A stretch of 64,000 nucleotides of DNA from Vicugna pacos (GCF_048564905.1 NC_133012.1:16525646-16589645); one strand, 5' to 3'. Positions 27,201 through 36,684 are shown, counted from the first letter of the stretch. Made by a program: numbers and translations. Notes: generated by a model not told the origin, from the letters alone.

Positions 27201-29545
27201 TCTGCTCACTTCTGAGACTGCATACACCTGGGCCTGCAAACTCCTGGGCCTGTACACTCCTGGGCCTGAACACTCCTGGACCTGTACACTCCTGGGCATG
27301 CCCTGGCCTGGGCCTGCACACTAATGGTGCTACACCCACCTAGGAATGCACACTCATGGGCCTGCACACTCCTGGGCCTGCCGACTCCTGAGCCTGCATT
27401 CTCCTGGTCCTTTCCTCGCCTGGGCCACCACCTATTAGGCCCGCCCTCTCTTTGACGTGCACACGCTTGGGCCTGCTCACTCCTCTGTCTGCACACCCCT
27501 GCGCCTTGACACCCCTGGACCTGCACACTCCGGGGCCTGCGCATCCCATGGCCTGCACACACCTGGGCCTCTACACTCCTGGGCCAGTACAGTCATGTGC
27601 CTGTTCCGCCCCGTGTCTGCACACTCTTGGGACCGCACAGTCCTGGCTATGCACACTCCTTGGCCTGCAGACTCCTAGGCCTGTTCAAATTCTGTCTGCA
27701 CACCTCTGGGCCTGCACACTACAGGGCCTGCACATACCTGGGCCTGCACGAACCTGGGCCTCTTCACTGCTGGTCCTGCCCTCTCCTAGGCCTGCACACT
27801 CCTGGAACTGTACACTCATGGGCCTGCACACTCCTGGACCTGAACAATCTTGAGCCTGCACAATCCTGGGCCTGTACGCTCCTGGGCCTGCACACTCCTG
27901 TGCCTGCCCTCTCTTGGCCCTGCACTCTCCTTGGCCTGCACACTCCTGGCCTGTTCCCTCCTGTGCCGGCACACTCCTGGGACTGCACACTCCTGGGCCT
28001 GCCCTGGCCTGGGCCTGCACCCTCCTCTGTCTGCACACTCCTGGGACTGCACAGCCCTGAGCCTGTACACTCCTGGACCTGCACACTTCTGTCTCTGCAC
28101 ACTCTGGTGTCTGCACACTCCTGGACATGCACACTCCTGGGCCTGTACACTCCTAGGCCTGCCTTATCCTGGCCCTGGACACTCTTCTGTCTGCACACTC
28201 CTGGGGCTGCACACTCTTGGGCCTGCACACTCCTGGACCTGTACAATCCTGGGCCTTCCCTGGTCTGGGTCTTCCCTGGCCTGGTCCTGCACACTAATGG
28301 GCCTGAACACTCCTGGTCCTGTACACACCTCGGCCTGCACCCTACTGGTCCTGCACACTCCTCTGTTTGCACACACATGGAACTGCACACCCCTTGGCCT
28401 GCACACTCCCAGACCTGCACAATCTTGAGCCTGCACAATCCTGGGCCTGTACACTCCTGGGCCTACACACCCCCAGGCCTGCACACTGCTGGGCCTGCAC
28501 ACTCCTGAGCCTCCCTTCTCCTGGGCCTGCACAATCCCTCATCTGCACACTCCTAGGCCTGCACACCCTTGGGCCTGCACACTCCTGGGCCTGCACACTC
28601 CTGTCTCTGCACACTCCGGGGACTGCACAGTCCTCGGTCTGTATACTCCTGGGCCTGTACACTCCTGGGCCTGCCGTGGCCTGGGCCTGCACACTCCTCA
28701 GCCTGCACACTCCTCTGTCTGCACACTCCTGGGCCTGCACACACCTGGGCAGGCACACTCCAGGGCCCTCTGACACCTGTGCCTGCACACTCTTGGGCCT
28801 GTCTTCTCCTGGGCCCGCATGAACCTGGGCCTCTTCACTGCTGGTCCTGCCCTCTCCTAAGCCTGCACACTCCTGGAACTGCACACTCATGGGCCTGCAG
28901 ACTCCTGGACCTGCACAATCTTGAGCCTGCACCATCCTGGGCCTGTACGCTCCTGGGCCTGCACACTCCTGTGCCTGCCCTCTCTTGGCCCTGCACTCTC
29001 CTGTGCCTGCACACTCCTGGGCCTGCTCCCACCTATGCCTGCACCCTCCTAGGCCTGTTCCCACGTGTGCCGGCACACTCCTGGGACTGCACACTCCTGG
29101 GCCTGCACACTCCTGTGCCTGCCCTCTCTTGGCCCTGCACTCTCCTTGGCCTGCACACTCCTGGCCTGTTCCCTCCTGTGCCTGCACACTCCTGGGCCTG
29201 CTCCCACCTATGCCTGCACACTCCTAGGCCTGTTCCCACGTGTGCCGGCACACTCCTGGGACTGCACACTCCTGGGCCTGCCCTGGCCTGGGCCTGCACC
29301 CTCCTCTGTCTGCACACTCCTGGGACTGCACAGCCCTGAGCCTGTACACTCCTGGACCTGCACACTTCTGTCTCTGCACACTCTGGTGTCTGCACACTCC
29401 TGGGCCTGTACACTCCTAGGCCTGCCCTATCCTGGCCCTGGACACTCTTCTGTCTGCACACTCCTGGGGCTGCACACTCCTGGGCCTGCACACCCCTGGG
29501 CATGCCCTCTCCTGGGCCTGCAAACTCCTGGGCCTGCACACTCCT
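24294..29545. repeat. HOR copy 6 (full length)
   Basis: The copy is full length and carries a version of the same diverged patch (about 26228-26520). It also has CTGTTCAAATTCTG near 27682, where copies 1-5 have CTGTTCGACTTCTG. That AAATT form is otherwise seen only in the first HOR copy of array B (near 40700), so these two copies are sisters. Confidence 0.9.
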
Positions 29546-30544
29546 CTGTCTGCACACTCCGGGGCCTTCCCTCTCCTGGGCCTGCCCCCAGTTCGGCCGG
29601 CACTCTCCTGGAGCTGCACACTCCTGGGCCTGACCTATCGTACGCCTGCACAGTCCTGGATCTGCACACTTCTGGACCTGCTCCCTCCTGTGCCATCACC
29701 CTTCTGGAACTGCACATTGGGCGCCTGCACACTCCTGTGCCTGACACACCTGGGCCTGCACGCTCCTCGGCCTGCACACTCCTCTTGTCTGCACACTCCT
29801 CTTGTCTGCACACTCCTGGGCCTGTTCCGTCTTGTGTCTTCACACCTCTCGGCCTGCGCACTCCAGGGCCTGAACACACCTGGGCCTGCCCTGGCCTGGG
29901 CCTGCACACTAATGGGGCTGCACACACCTAGGAATGCACCCACCTGGGCCTACACACTCTTCTGTCTGTACACTCCTGGGCCTGCACACTCCTGGGCATG
30001 CACACTCCTCTGTCTGCACACTCCTCGGCCTACACACTCCTAGGCCTGCACACTCCTGGGCCTGCTGACCCCTGTGTCTGCACACTCTTGGGCCTGCACA
30101 CACCTGGACCTGTACCATCCTGGGCCTTCCCTGGACTGGGTCTTCCCTGGCCTGGGCCTGCACACTACTGGGCCCGCACACTTCTGCAACTGCACACTCA
30201 TCGGCCTGCAAAGGCACGACCTGCACAATATTGGGCCTGAACACACATAGGCCTTTATCCTCCTGGATCTGCACACTCCTGGGCCTGCACACTGCTGGAC
30301 CTGCACAGCACTGGGCCTAAACACACCTGGGCCTGCACACTCCTTCTCTGCACACTCCTATCTCTGCACACTCTGGTGTCTACACACTCCAGGGCCTGCA
30401 CAAACCTAGGCCTGCTCCCTCCTGTGCCTGCATACTCCTGGGCCTGCTCCCACCTGTGCCTGCACACTCCTAGCCCTGTTCCCACCTGTGCTGGCACATT
30501 CCTGGGACTGCACACTTCTGTGCCTGCACACTTTTGGGCCTGCC
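29546..30544. repeat. HOR copy 7, partial, with an 80-bp loss
   Basis: The copy follows phase 1 to ~348, lacks 80 bp (exactly five monomers) at about 29882-29892, then resumes at the same phase ~425 element where the copy 3/4 deletion lands. HOR identity ends near phase 1075 (about 30544). Confidence 0.87.
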
Positions 30545-31184
30545 CTCTCCTGGGCCTACACTCTCCTTGGCCTGCACACTCCTGGGCCTGCTCCCTCCTA
30601 TGCCGGCACACTCCTGGGCCTACTCCCACTTGTGCCTGCACACTCCTAGGCCTGTTCCCACCTGTGCCGGCACACTCCTGGGACTACACACTCCTATGTC
30701 TGCACACCCCTGGGCCTGCACACTCCTGGACCTGTACACTCTTGGGCCTGCACAATAATGGGCCTGCACACTCCTGGAAATGCACCCTCCTGGGCCTGCA
30801 CACTCCTCTGTCTGCACACTACTAGGCCTGCACACTCCAGGGCCTGCTGACTTCTGTGTCTGCACACTCTTGGGCCTGCCTTCTCCTGGGCCCGCACAAT
30901 CCCTCGTCTGCACACTCCTGGGCCTGTACGTTCCTGGGCCTTTCCTCGCCTGGGCCGCCCCCAATTAGACCCGCCCTCTCCTTGACCTGCACACTCCTGG
31001 GCCTGCACACTCCTGGGCCTGCACACTCCTGGGCATGCCCTCTCTTCGGCCTGTACACTCCTGGACCTGCACACTCCTGGACTTGTACACACCTGGGCCT
31101 GCCCTGGCCTGGGCCTGCACACTAATGGGCCTGAACACTCCTGTGCCTGCACACTCCTGGGCCTTTCCTTGCCTGCACCTGCCC
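30545..31184. repeat. Array A edge: diverged monomers, start of segmental duplication
   Basis: The monomers still follow the 16-bp unit but the order no longer matches the HOR. Most of the stretch is matched in array C (about 51246-52116) by near-identical sequence with some rearrangement around 51630-51930, so it is the left edge of the large duplication that carries the RALGDS-like gene. Confidence 0.75.
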
Positions 31185-31920
31185 CCAATTTGGCAGAACC
31201 CGGTCCCAGTATCCATCCAACCTGCAGGGGACTGTGTGGGAATCACACAAGGATGTGTGACCAGAAGGCAAAAAAAAAGCAGGGAGCCACTGTGGGGCAG
31301 CGCACCCTAGAGGCCTAGATGGGGCACTGGGCCTGAATCTGACATGACAGAACGACCTAGGAGGTCGCATGCCAGAATGGACGATATCAGAGTTGTGTTT
31401 AATTTCAACCCGCCGACAGGGAGCTGGGAAGCAGGCGGCAAGGAGGGTGACTTTCCCCAGATCCCAGGGCAGACCCCGGCCTGTGTGGGGTGTGCCCTGC
31501 TCCCCACAAGCCCTCTGTGGGGCCCTTCCTTTGCTGAGTCTGTGCATGAGCTCCCTGTGATGCCAGCCCGCAGAGGTGACAGGTGCAGTAGGTGTTTGTG
31601 GTTCTAGAGACATGATGGCTTTCCTAGGAAGCAGGGTCCTGAATGATCCCCACTGGGCCAATGGGGGATTGGGGAGACCCTGAGAAGCAGGTGGCTTGTC
31701 CAGGGTGACAGCACTGCTGGCGGGGGAGCCGGGTCTGAACCCAGCTGTGTCGTCAGAGCTGTGACCCTGGCTGCATCCAGGCCTCCCCAGGGCAATAGGA
31801 GGGGCCGAGTTGGTGTCACTGGGTGGACATGGCATGGGGTGGGAAGTGAGCCATCAGCAGCCCAGAGAGGCCCTTGGGGAGCTTTGTGTAAGGAGGAAGC
31901 TTGGGGAAGGGGACCCCAGG
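31185..31920. other. Unique left flank of RALGDS-like copy 1, no gene seen
   Basis: This is non-repetitive sequence between the satellite and the presumed promoter of the RALGDS-like gene. It includes a run of nine A (31270-31278) and a MIR-like fragment (annotated separately). The short open frames here have no splice or family support. Confidence 0.6.
31650..31765 (+). repeat. MIR-like SINE fragment
   Basis: The order of motifs follows the 3' part of a MIR SINE: a GGGGATTGGGGAGACCCTGAG-like stretch, GGTGGCTTGTCCAGGGTGACAG (compare the MIR 'cttgcccaaggtcacacagc') and GAGCCGGGTCTGAACCCAG (compare 'gagccgggattcgaaccca'). It is ancient and degraded. The assignment is from memory of the consensus. 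A second copy lies about 20.9 kb to the right. Confidence 0.55.
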
Positions 31921-31930
31921 AAGTGACCTC

Positions 31931-31944
31931 ACTTCCCTGGCAAC
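31931..31944 (+). promoter_or_regulatory. X-box-like motif upstream of RALGDS-like exon 1 (copy 1)
   Basis: ACTTCCCTGGCAAC has the 6-2-6 layout of an RFX X-box with a perfect right half (GGCAAC) and an imperfect left half. It is preceded by a CRE-like GTGACCTCA and lies about 100 bp before the predicted start codon. RFX and CREM sites are common in testis and cilia gene promoters; use of this one is inference. Confidence 0.35.
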
Positions 31945-32044
31945 AGAGCCCAACAGAACTTGGGACCCAGGTCACCAGGCACCCGCTGTGTAGAGAAGGA
32001 CACTTCTCAACTGACTTGGCTGGTGAACTCAGCTCAGCTCAGAC

Positions 32045-32179
32045 ATGTTTTGTTGCATCCCAAGATCCCGAGGTCGCGGCCCCCGGAAAGCCCGCAGCAA
32101 CGGCCTTTGCCAACAGTGCCGACAGTGGGTCGGGTCTCACCCCAGGCGCCTCTGGCCTTTTGGCCAGAGGGACCGAAAG
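32045..32179 (+). CDS. RALGDS-like: RALGDS-like exon 1, copy 1
   Basis: The exon has 45 codons from an ATG in MFCCIPRSRGRGPRKARSNG to ...FGQRDRK, then the donor GTAACA in phase 0. The peptide is short, very basic and Cys/Trp-bearing. A Cys pair right after the start could be a palmitoylation site (inference). I recall similar N-termini (MFSCC...RGSG...LWPFG) on predicted mammalian RALGDS-like proteins, which is why this ATG was chosen. That recollection could not be checked here. Confidence 0.5.
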
Positions 32180-34889
32180 GTAACACAGGGAGGCCCAGGG
32201 CAGGCCCGCCCAGGCCGGGTCACCACTCAGACCCCACCCGGGTGGCCCCACGGCCCCTTCCTGACTGGTGGCGGTGGGGCAGTCATGTTGGGGGGGGGTC
32301 CTGCCTCAAGCAAGAGCAGGCTGAGGAAGGGTCAGAGGCCTGGGGGGCCGATCACGTCCCCAGCCTGGGTCCAAGTGGGCTGGCTGGGATGTGGAGAACC
32401 GGGGCAGGGCCCTGCTGCCCGAGGTGGCGCCCATGCCCTAGGGTGTGTCTCTTGCCTCCCGGGTGACTGAGATGACCAAGGTCCCAGTCGGATCTGGCAG
32501 CAGAGGGTCGAGTGGGGCAGAAGCAGGAGTGGTCCTGGCCGGGCAGGGCTCTGAGACCTCCGGACCGGGCCGGCTGCCGGTCACTGTCATTGCAGAGCCA
32601 GACACCGCAGGATCCGGGGAACCAGGACACTCATGCCACCTCTCCAAGTGAGGGGCTGGTGTGCCACACTGTGGAAGGCCAGCACAGGCTCCAGAAGAGT
32701 CTGGGTATGAAGGGCTCCCCACCACCACGGCCTCCTGCCCAGACATCGCCCAGGTCTCTCCCCAGGATCTTGCCCAGGGCTGAGGGGCAGCTCAGCACCC
32801 CCGGCTCTGACCTGGAGCACCGTGCCCACCTCCTGGGGATTCAGGTAGAGGACCAGGAGCCCCCCGAAGCAGAGCCCAAAGGTGAGAAGGGCGGGGCCGG
32901 TGTGGGTGTGTAGGTGAGGGAGGGCGGAGGGCTGGGCCACACAGGGAGGCATCCCCAAAGTCTGTAGTTGGGACCAGAGCAAAGACTGGCCTCAGACCAC
33001 CTGTCTGGAAGAATTCAGTCACAGAACAAGTGCCTGTGGGCACTTGCTCAGTGGGAGCTGCCTGCAAAGCTCTGGGAAGATTTCTGTCCTTGAAAAGGCA
33101 CGTGGAAAGGGAGGCATGTGGGTACCTTTTTCCAGGTTGTGCCTGAGCAGAACCACTAGACTTAAAGCTCTCTCCACGTCCAACAGTTACAGGTCCAGAG
33201 CAGGCAGAGGCAGGGGAAGACGCCAGAAAACAAAAACAGGACCACCAGGGTCCAGCACGAGACCGCGAACACCCTCCAGCTGCTCCTGCTGAACATGAAG
33301 ATCCTGCTGCTCCAGCTGCATATGAAGAGCCTGCCGCTCCTGCTGATCTTGCCACTCCCGAAGAGCCTGCAGCTCCTACTGATCTTGCCGCTCCTGAACA
33401 GCCTGCAGCTCCTGAAGAGCCCGCCGCTCCTGAAGCGCCTGCCATTCCTGCTGATCTAGCTGCTCCTGAAGAGCCTGCTGCTCCTGCTCATCTAGCCGCT
33501 CCTGAACAGCCTGCAGCTCCTGAAAAGCCTGCAGCTCCTGAAGAGCCTGCCGCTCCTGCTGATCTTGCCACTCCTGAAGAGCCTGCTGCTCCTGCTGCTC
33601 TAGCCGCTCCTGAAGAGCCCGCCACTCCTGAAGAACCTGCCGCTCCTGCTGATCTAGCCGCTCCTGAAGAGCCCGCCATTCCTGCTGATCAAGCCGCTCC
33701 TGAAGAGCCTGCCGCTTCTGCTGATCTAGCCGCTCCTGAAGAGCCTGCCGCTCCTGAAGAGCCCGCCGATCCTGAAGAGCCTGCTGTTCCTGCTGATCTA
33801 GCCGCTCCTGAAGCGCCTGCCATTCCTGCTGATCTAGCCACTCCTGAAGAGCCCGCTGCTCCTGCTAATCTAGCCGCTCCTGAACAGCCTGCAGCTCCTG
33901 AAGAGCCTGCCGCTCCTGCTGATCTTGCCACTCCTGAAGAGCCTGCCGCTCCTGCTGCTCTAGCCGCTCCTGAAGAGCCCGCCACTCCTGAAGAACCTGC
34001 CGCTCCTGCTGATCTAGCCGCTCCTGAAGAGCCTGCCGCTCCTGCTGATCTTGCCACTCCTGAAGACCCTGCAGCTCCTGCTGATCTTGCCACTCCTGAA
34101 GAGCCTGCAGCTCCTGCTTATCTTGCCGCTCCTGAAGAGCCCGCTACTCCTGAAGAGCCCGCCGCTCCTGCTGATCTTGCCACTCCTGAAGAGCCTGCAG
34201 CTCCTACTGATCTTGCCGCTCCTGAACAGCCTGCAGCTACTGAAGAGCCCGACGCTCCTGAAGAACCTGCCGCTCCTGCAGATCTAGCCGCTCCTGAAGA
34301 GCCCGCCATTCCTGCTGATCTAGCCACTCCAGAAGAGCCCGCTGCTCCTGATCATCTAGCCGCTCCAGAACAGCCTGCAGCTCTTGAAAAGCCTGCAGCT
34401 CCTGAAGAGCCTGCCGCTCCTGCTGCTCTAGCCGCTCCTGAAGAGCCCGCTGCTCCTGCTGATCTAGCCGCTCCTGAAGAGCCCGCCGCTCCTGAAGAGC
34501 CCGCCGGTCCTGCTGATCTTGCCACCCCTGAAGAGCCTGCAGCTCCTGCTGATCTTGCCGCTCCTGAAGAGCCCGCCGCTCCTGAAGAACCTGCCGTTCC
34601 TGCTGATCTAGCCGCTCCTGAAGAGCCTGCCGCTCCTGCTGATCTTGCTGCTCCTGAAAAGCCTGCAGATCCTGCACCTGCACCTGCGCCGCTGGGCAGT
34701 GGAGAACCATTTCGGGCATCATCACCCCCTAGGGCTGAGCCCCCTCTGCCCTCTCCTACACCTTCTCCAAAATCCCACCATGAATCCCCTCCCCTACCCG
34801 AAGTTGACTTCCCTACCCCTGAATTTGCTTTTGTTTTGTTCTTCTTTAGTTTAGTTTATTTGTTTTACATCATTTATGGCATTCTATAG
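32045..34889 (+). CDS. RALGDS-like: RALGDS-like truncated gene, copy 1 (three predicted exons)
   Basis: The predicted exons are 32045-32179, 32596-32881 and 33187-34889. They join in frame (2124 nt, 707 residues plus stop), with donors AAAG/GTAACA and AAAG/GTGAGA and acceptors ATTGCAG and CCAACAG. Residues 113-140 (TPGSDLEHRAHLLGIQ... ending EAEPK) match, from memory, the human RalGDS segment MPGSDLERRAHLLLAQ...EAEPE that follows its REM domain. As in RalGDS, this is followed by a Pro/Ala/Glu repeat linker, here residues ~180-630. Most of the REM domain and all of the CDC25 (RasGEF) and Ras-association domains are absent, so no Ral exchange activity is expected. The C-terminus is a hydrophobic tail. 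It could be a decayed paralogue whose frame happens to remain open, or a neofunctionalised short gene; expression is unknown. No internal stop was found in any predicted exon. Confidence 0.65.
32596..32881 (+). CDS. RALGDS-like: RALGDS-like exon 2, copy 1
   Basis: The exon follows a CATTGCAG acceptor in phase 0 and ends at AAAG/GTGAGAAG in phase 1. The last 28 codons give TPGSDLEHRAHLL..., ending EAEPK, which is the recognisable RalGDS block. The first two thirds (SQTPQDPGNQDTHATSPSEG...) do not resemble RalGDS to me. They may be intron sequence that happens to be open, in which case the exon would start later (for example after the CTCTCCCCAG at 32755-32764). The 3' border is much firmer than the 5' border. 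Confidence 0.55.
33187..34889 (+). CDS. RALGDS-like: RALGDS-like terminal exon, copy 1: PEEPAA/PADLA repeat linker and hydrophobic tail
   Basis: The acceptor CCAACAG and the phase-1 donor of exon 2 create a Val codon, then TGPEQAEAGEDARKQKQDHQ. From codon 180 the exon encodes alternating hexapeptides PEEPAA and PADLA(A/T) for about 450 residues. The linker is acidic, has no Cys or Trp, and is probably disordered and extended. A Pro/Ser-rich stretch follows (GSGEPFRASSPPRAEPPLPS...), then a C-terminal hydrophobic run FVLFFFSLVYLFYIIYGIL immediately before TAG at 34887. I read the whole frame and found no stop. It contains no ATG, so simple ORF callers miss it. The tail could be a tail-anchor helix or merely read-through into AT-rich former intron. 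Confidence 0.65.
33303..34670 (+). repeat. Coding minisatellite, 18/36-bp unit (copy 1)
   Basis: The array is built from an 18-bp unit (GCTCCTGAAGAGCCTGCC and GCTCCTGCTGATCTTGCC types) pairing into a 36-bp dimer that encodes PEEPAAPADLAA. Every unit length is a multiple of 3, so gains and losses keep the frame. Copy 2 of the duplication has 90 bp more, as one 36-bp and one 54-bp block. Confidence 0.9.
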
Positions 34890-34911
34890 TTTTCCATTTC
34901 CCACTTCCTTT

Positions 34912-34917
34912 AATAAA
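34912..34917 (+). promoter_or_regulatory. Polyadenylation signal AATAAA of RALGDS-like copy 1
   Basis: A canonical AATAAA begins 23 nt after the stop codon in an A/T-rich context, implying a 3' UTR of only about 40-50 nt. It is conserved in copy 2. It supports exon 3 being a true last exon. Confidence 0.6.
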
Positions 34918-35005
34918 ATACAGATTTTTTCCCTTTTAAACTGCATTTCAGGAACATTAAGTGCATTCCCATGCTGTCCGACCATCACTACCATGTAGTT
35001 TTATG
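34918..35005 (+). repeat. Possible old L1 3'-end fragment
   Basis: The run TTTTAAACTGCATTTCAGGA, then ACATTAAGTGCATTCCCATG, then CCGACCATCACTACCAT follows the order of a common mammalian L1 3'-end sequence ('cattaagtacattcacattgttgtgcaaccatcaccaccat'). It is recalled, not searched. If correct, the gene's poly(A) signal sits at the edge of an L1 relic. Confidence 0.35.
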
Positions 35006-36255
35006 CTATTTATGCCCGTGAAGTACATCCCACCACGGCCTCAAACCCCTCATCTGAGGACGGACTGATGCCTGAAATGGTGGGAGATGACAGGTGTGGG
35101 CACGTTGCTGGGATCAGAGTTGATCCCAGGGAACCCACTGTATTGATGGGCAGCAGGTTCAGTGTCCAGGTGCTCTGTTCCGGGGAGGGCGGCTAGAGAT
35201 GTGCAGAGTGCCCTCCCAGCGGTCCCCGTGCCTGTGTTGGGAACTGACCATCAAGGGGGGCCTGGTGAATGAACCGGACGCTAGAAAGGGACACCCCTAA
35301 CTCCCCCAATTTGGAAGGCGGGGCTCCTTCTCCCTGCTGAGTGATGTGGCAACTGAGAATTTCACACCCCCCACGCCCTAGCAGAAACTTCTCCTCTCAC
35401 AGAGCCCACCCTCCCATGGGTCCCACTTTCCCCTGAACCCAGAGGCAGAGCCCCTCTGCCAGACAAGGGATGGGTAGGAGGGGTGGCTGCAACCTTACGG
35501 GAGTGGGCGTGCACCGTGCTTGACCCCTGAGCTCCCAGCTGTGCAGCAGAGGCCCAGGGAGGACTTGCCAGGGAGGGCCGCAGGGCAGGGGCAGGGCTGA
35601 GTTCTGCATGAATCCTGACTATGCGGGGGCCGAGGGACCTGGTTTTGAGCCACGTCCTGGGTCTGGGCACGATGCCTTGTGATCCCACAAGGGAGACCTC
35701 TCTGCTCTCATTGTTCAGATGGGAAGACTTGAGCCTGCCCACCTGAAGCGACGCCCTGCTTCCCCAATTGGGGAGGAGGCTGAGTTGGACTGGGCCCCAC
35801 AATCTTCAAGGAAGATTGCTCTCCCCAAGGTTGGCTCTCTGGGTATAAACCTGGGCAAGGGAGTCCTGACTACCCCCTGCGCCTGCTCTGTGCTGGTAAC
35901 CTCAGTACACAGAAGCCTTGAGTCTCAGTCCACCCAGGAACCAAACGTTCACCCGCCTACAGCAGAGACAACTGAGGCTCAAAGAGGAAGGTCTGCCCTG
36001 GAGATGGTGTGGAGGCCCAAGTCTCAGAAGACAGGTGAAGCCAGGGTCTCAAGGATACTGCACAAACAGGACTTCACTCTGAACTGGGAATGTTGTGGAA
36101 AGACCCTGGGGGCCAGGGTGGAGGAGATGGGAAGCAGACCAGAGCCCGGGGGAAGGCAGGGAGCCCCAGGAATGCCTCCATGCCCTCGGCACAGGGCAGG
36201 GGAGCAGCTCTGAAGATATGACAGCCGAGGCTGCCCAGGGGGCCTTCATCACTAC
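35006..36255. other. Unique sequence downstream of RALGDS-like copy 1, no gene seen
   Basis: This is ordinary intergenic-looking sequence. Two patches (about 35595-35740 and 35895-36060) have weak MIR-like wording on opposite strands. Open frames of up to ~160 codons (35719-36213) are not supported by codon bias, splice sites or any family I recognise. Confidence 0.5.
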
Positions 36256-36261
36256 CACTTT

Positions 36262-36400
36262 GCTCGGATGACCTCAACAGCCCCATGACCACACCCATTT
36301 GACAGATGCAGACAGACACCAAGTTAGCCACCAGGCTGACAAGGAGAGGAGCTGGGATCAAATCCAGGATCAGATTCCAAGTGCTCCGCTCGCTGGCCCC
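36262..36400 (+). repeat. MIR-like SINE fragment
   Basis: CCTCAACAGCCCCATGA, then CCCATTTGACAGATG, then GAGCTGGGATCAAATCCAGG follow the order of the MIR 3' half ('cctcacaacaaccctatga ... ccattttacagatgagg ... gagccgggattcgaaccc'). It is degraded and present in both duplication copies. Confidence 0.65.
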
Positions 36401-36670
36401 AGACTAAGCCTGCCTGCCAAAACCGACCCCAGGGCCTCCCGCCTGGCACTCTATATATACCTCAGTGGGCTCCCCTGCTGAGCCATCCCATCCCATCCCA
36501 TCACACTGAGACAAAAGCACAGAGGCCTGGGGTCCAGGAGACAGGACTGGTAGCAGGGCCAGGGTGGGCACGTTCTGCCCACCCCCCTTTGCTGCCCCAG
36601 CCCAGGTGTCAAGTGGAAGCCTGACTGACGTGGAAACTGGCAGTGGGTGGGAGAGACAGGATGCCCCTTA

Positions 36671-36684
36671 GTTTCCCTGGCAAC
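36671..36684 (+). promoter_or_regulatory. X-box-like motif 1 (copy 1)
   Basis: GTTTCCCTGGCAAC is one mismatch from the palindromic RFX X-box GTTGCC-AT-GGCAAC type in 6-2-6 spacing. It lies 89 bp from a second such motif. The target gene is unknown; there is no recognised gene immediately downstream. Confidence 0.4.

Larger units (their letters stand above)
1..31184. repeat. Satellite array A: 16-bp monomer, 5252-bp higher-order repeat
   Basis: The stretch is a tandem array of a 16-bp unit with consensus ACTCCTGGGCCTGCAC, about 69% GC and without a CpG in the consensus. Monomers vary (for example GTACAC, CTGTCTGC, CTTCCCTGG variants) but the order of variants repeats exactly every 5252 bp, which defines a higher-order repeat of about 328 monomers. 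Three turns of the unit (48 bp) encode a 16-residue cycle such as LGLHTPGPAHSWACTL on the + strand and CRPRSVQAQECAGPGV on the - strand, with no stop. That explains all the long open frames here; I see no splice structure, promoter or non-repeat coding content. The array begins before the window. Confidence 0.95.

Noticed and set aside
1-31184. Hundreds of open frames of 60-350 codons on both strands in the satellite arrays
   Set aside because: They are forced by a stop-free 16-bp unit, encode only the cyclic repeat peptide, overlap in several frames, and shift with every indel of the repeat.
1-31184. CRISPR array
   Set aside because: The repeats are contiguous 16-mers with no unique spacers, and the context is mammalian.
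34051-34287. Leucine-rich open frame (PLLKSLQLLLILPLLK type) on the + strand
   Set aside because: It is an out-of-frame reading of the PEEPAA/PADLA coding minisatellite and is broken by stops elsewhere in the array.
33488-34327. Minus-strand Ala/Gly/Ser-rich frames (SGAARSAGAAGSS) and a Gln-rich frame at 34237-34725
   Set aside because: They are antisense shadows of the same minisatellite. The + frame is fully open for the whole exon and has splice and poly(A) support; these do not.
35719-36213. 164-codon open frame in the unique block, repeated at 56741-57235
   Set aside because: It has no recognisable domain and overlaps MIR-like wording; the two copies are too alike to show coding constraint.
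36452-36460. TATATATA run as a core promoter
   Set aside because: No transcript start context or coding exon follows, and a short TA run alone is weak evidence.
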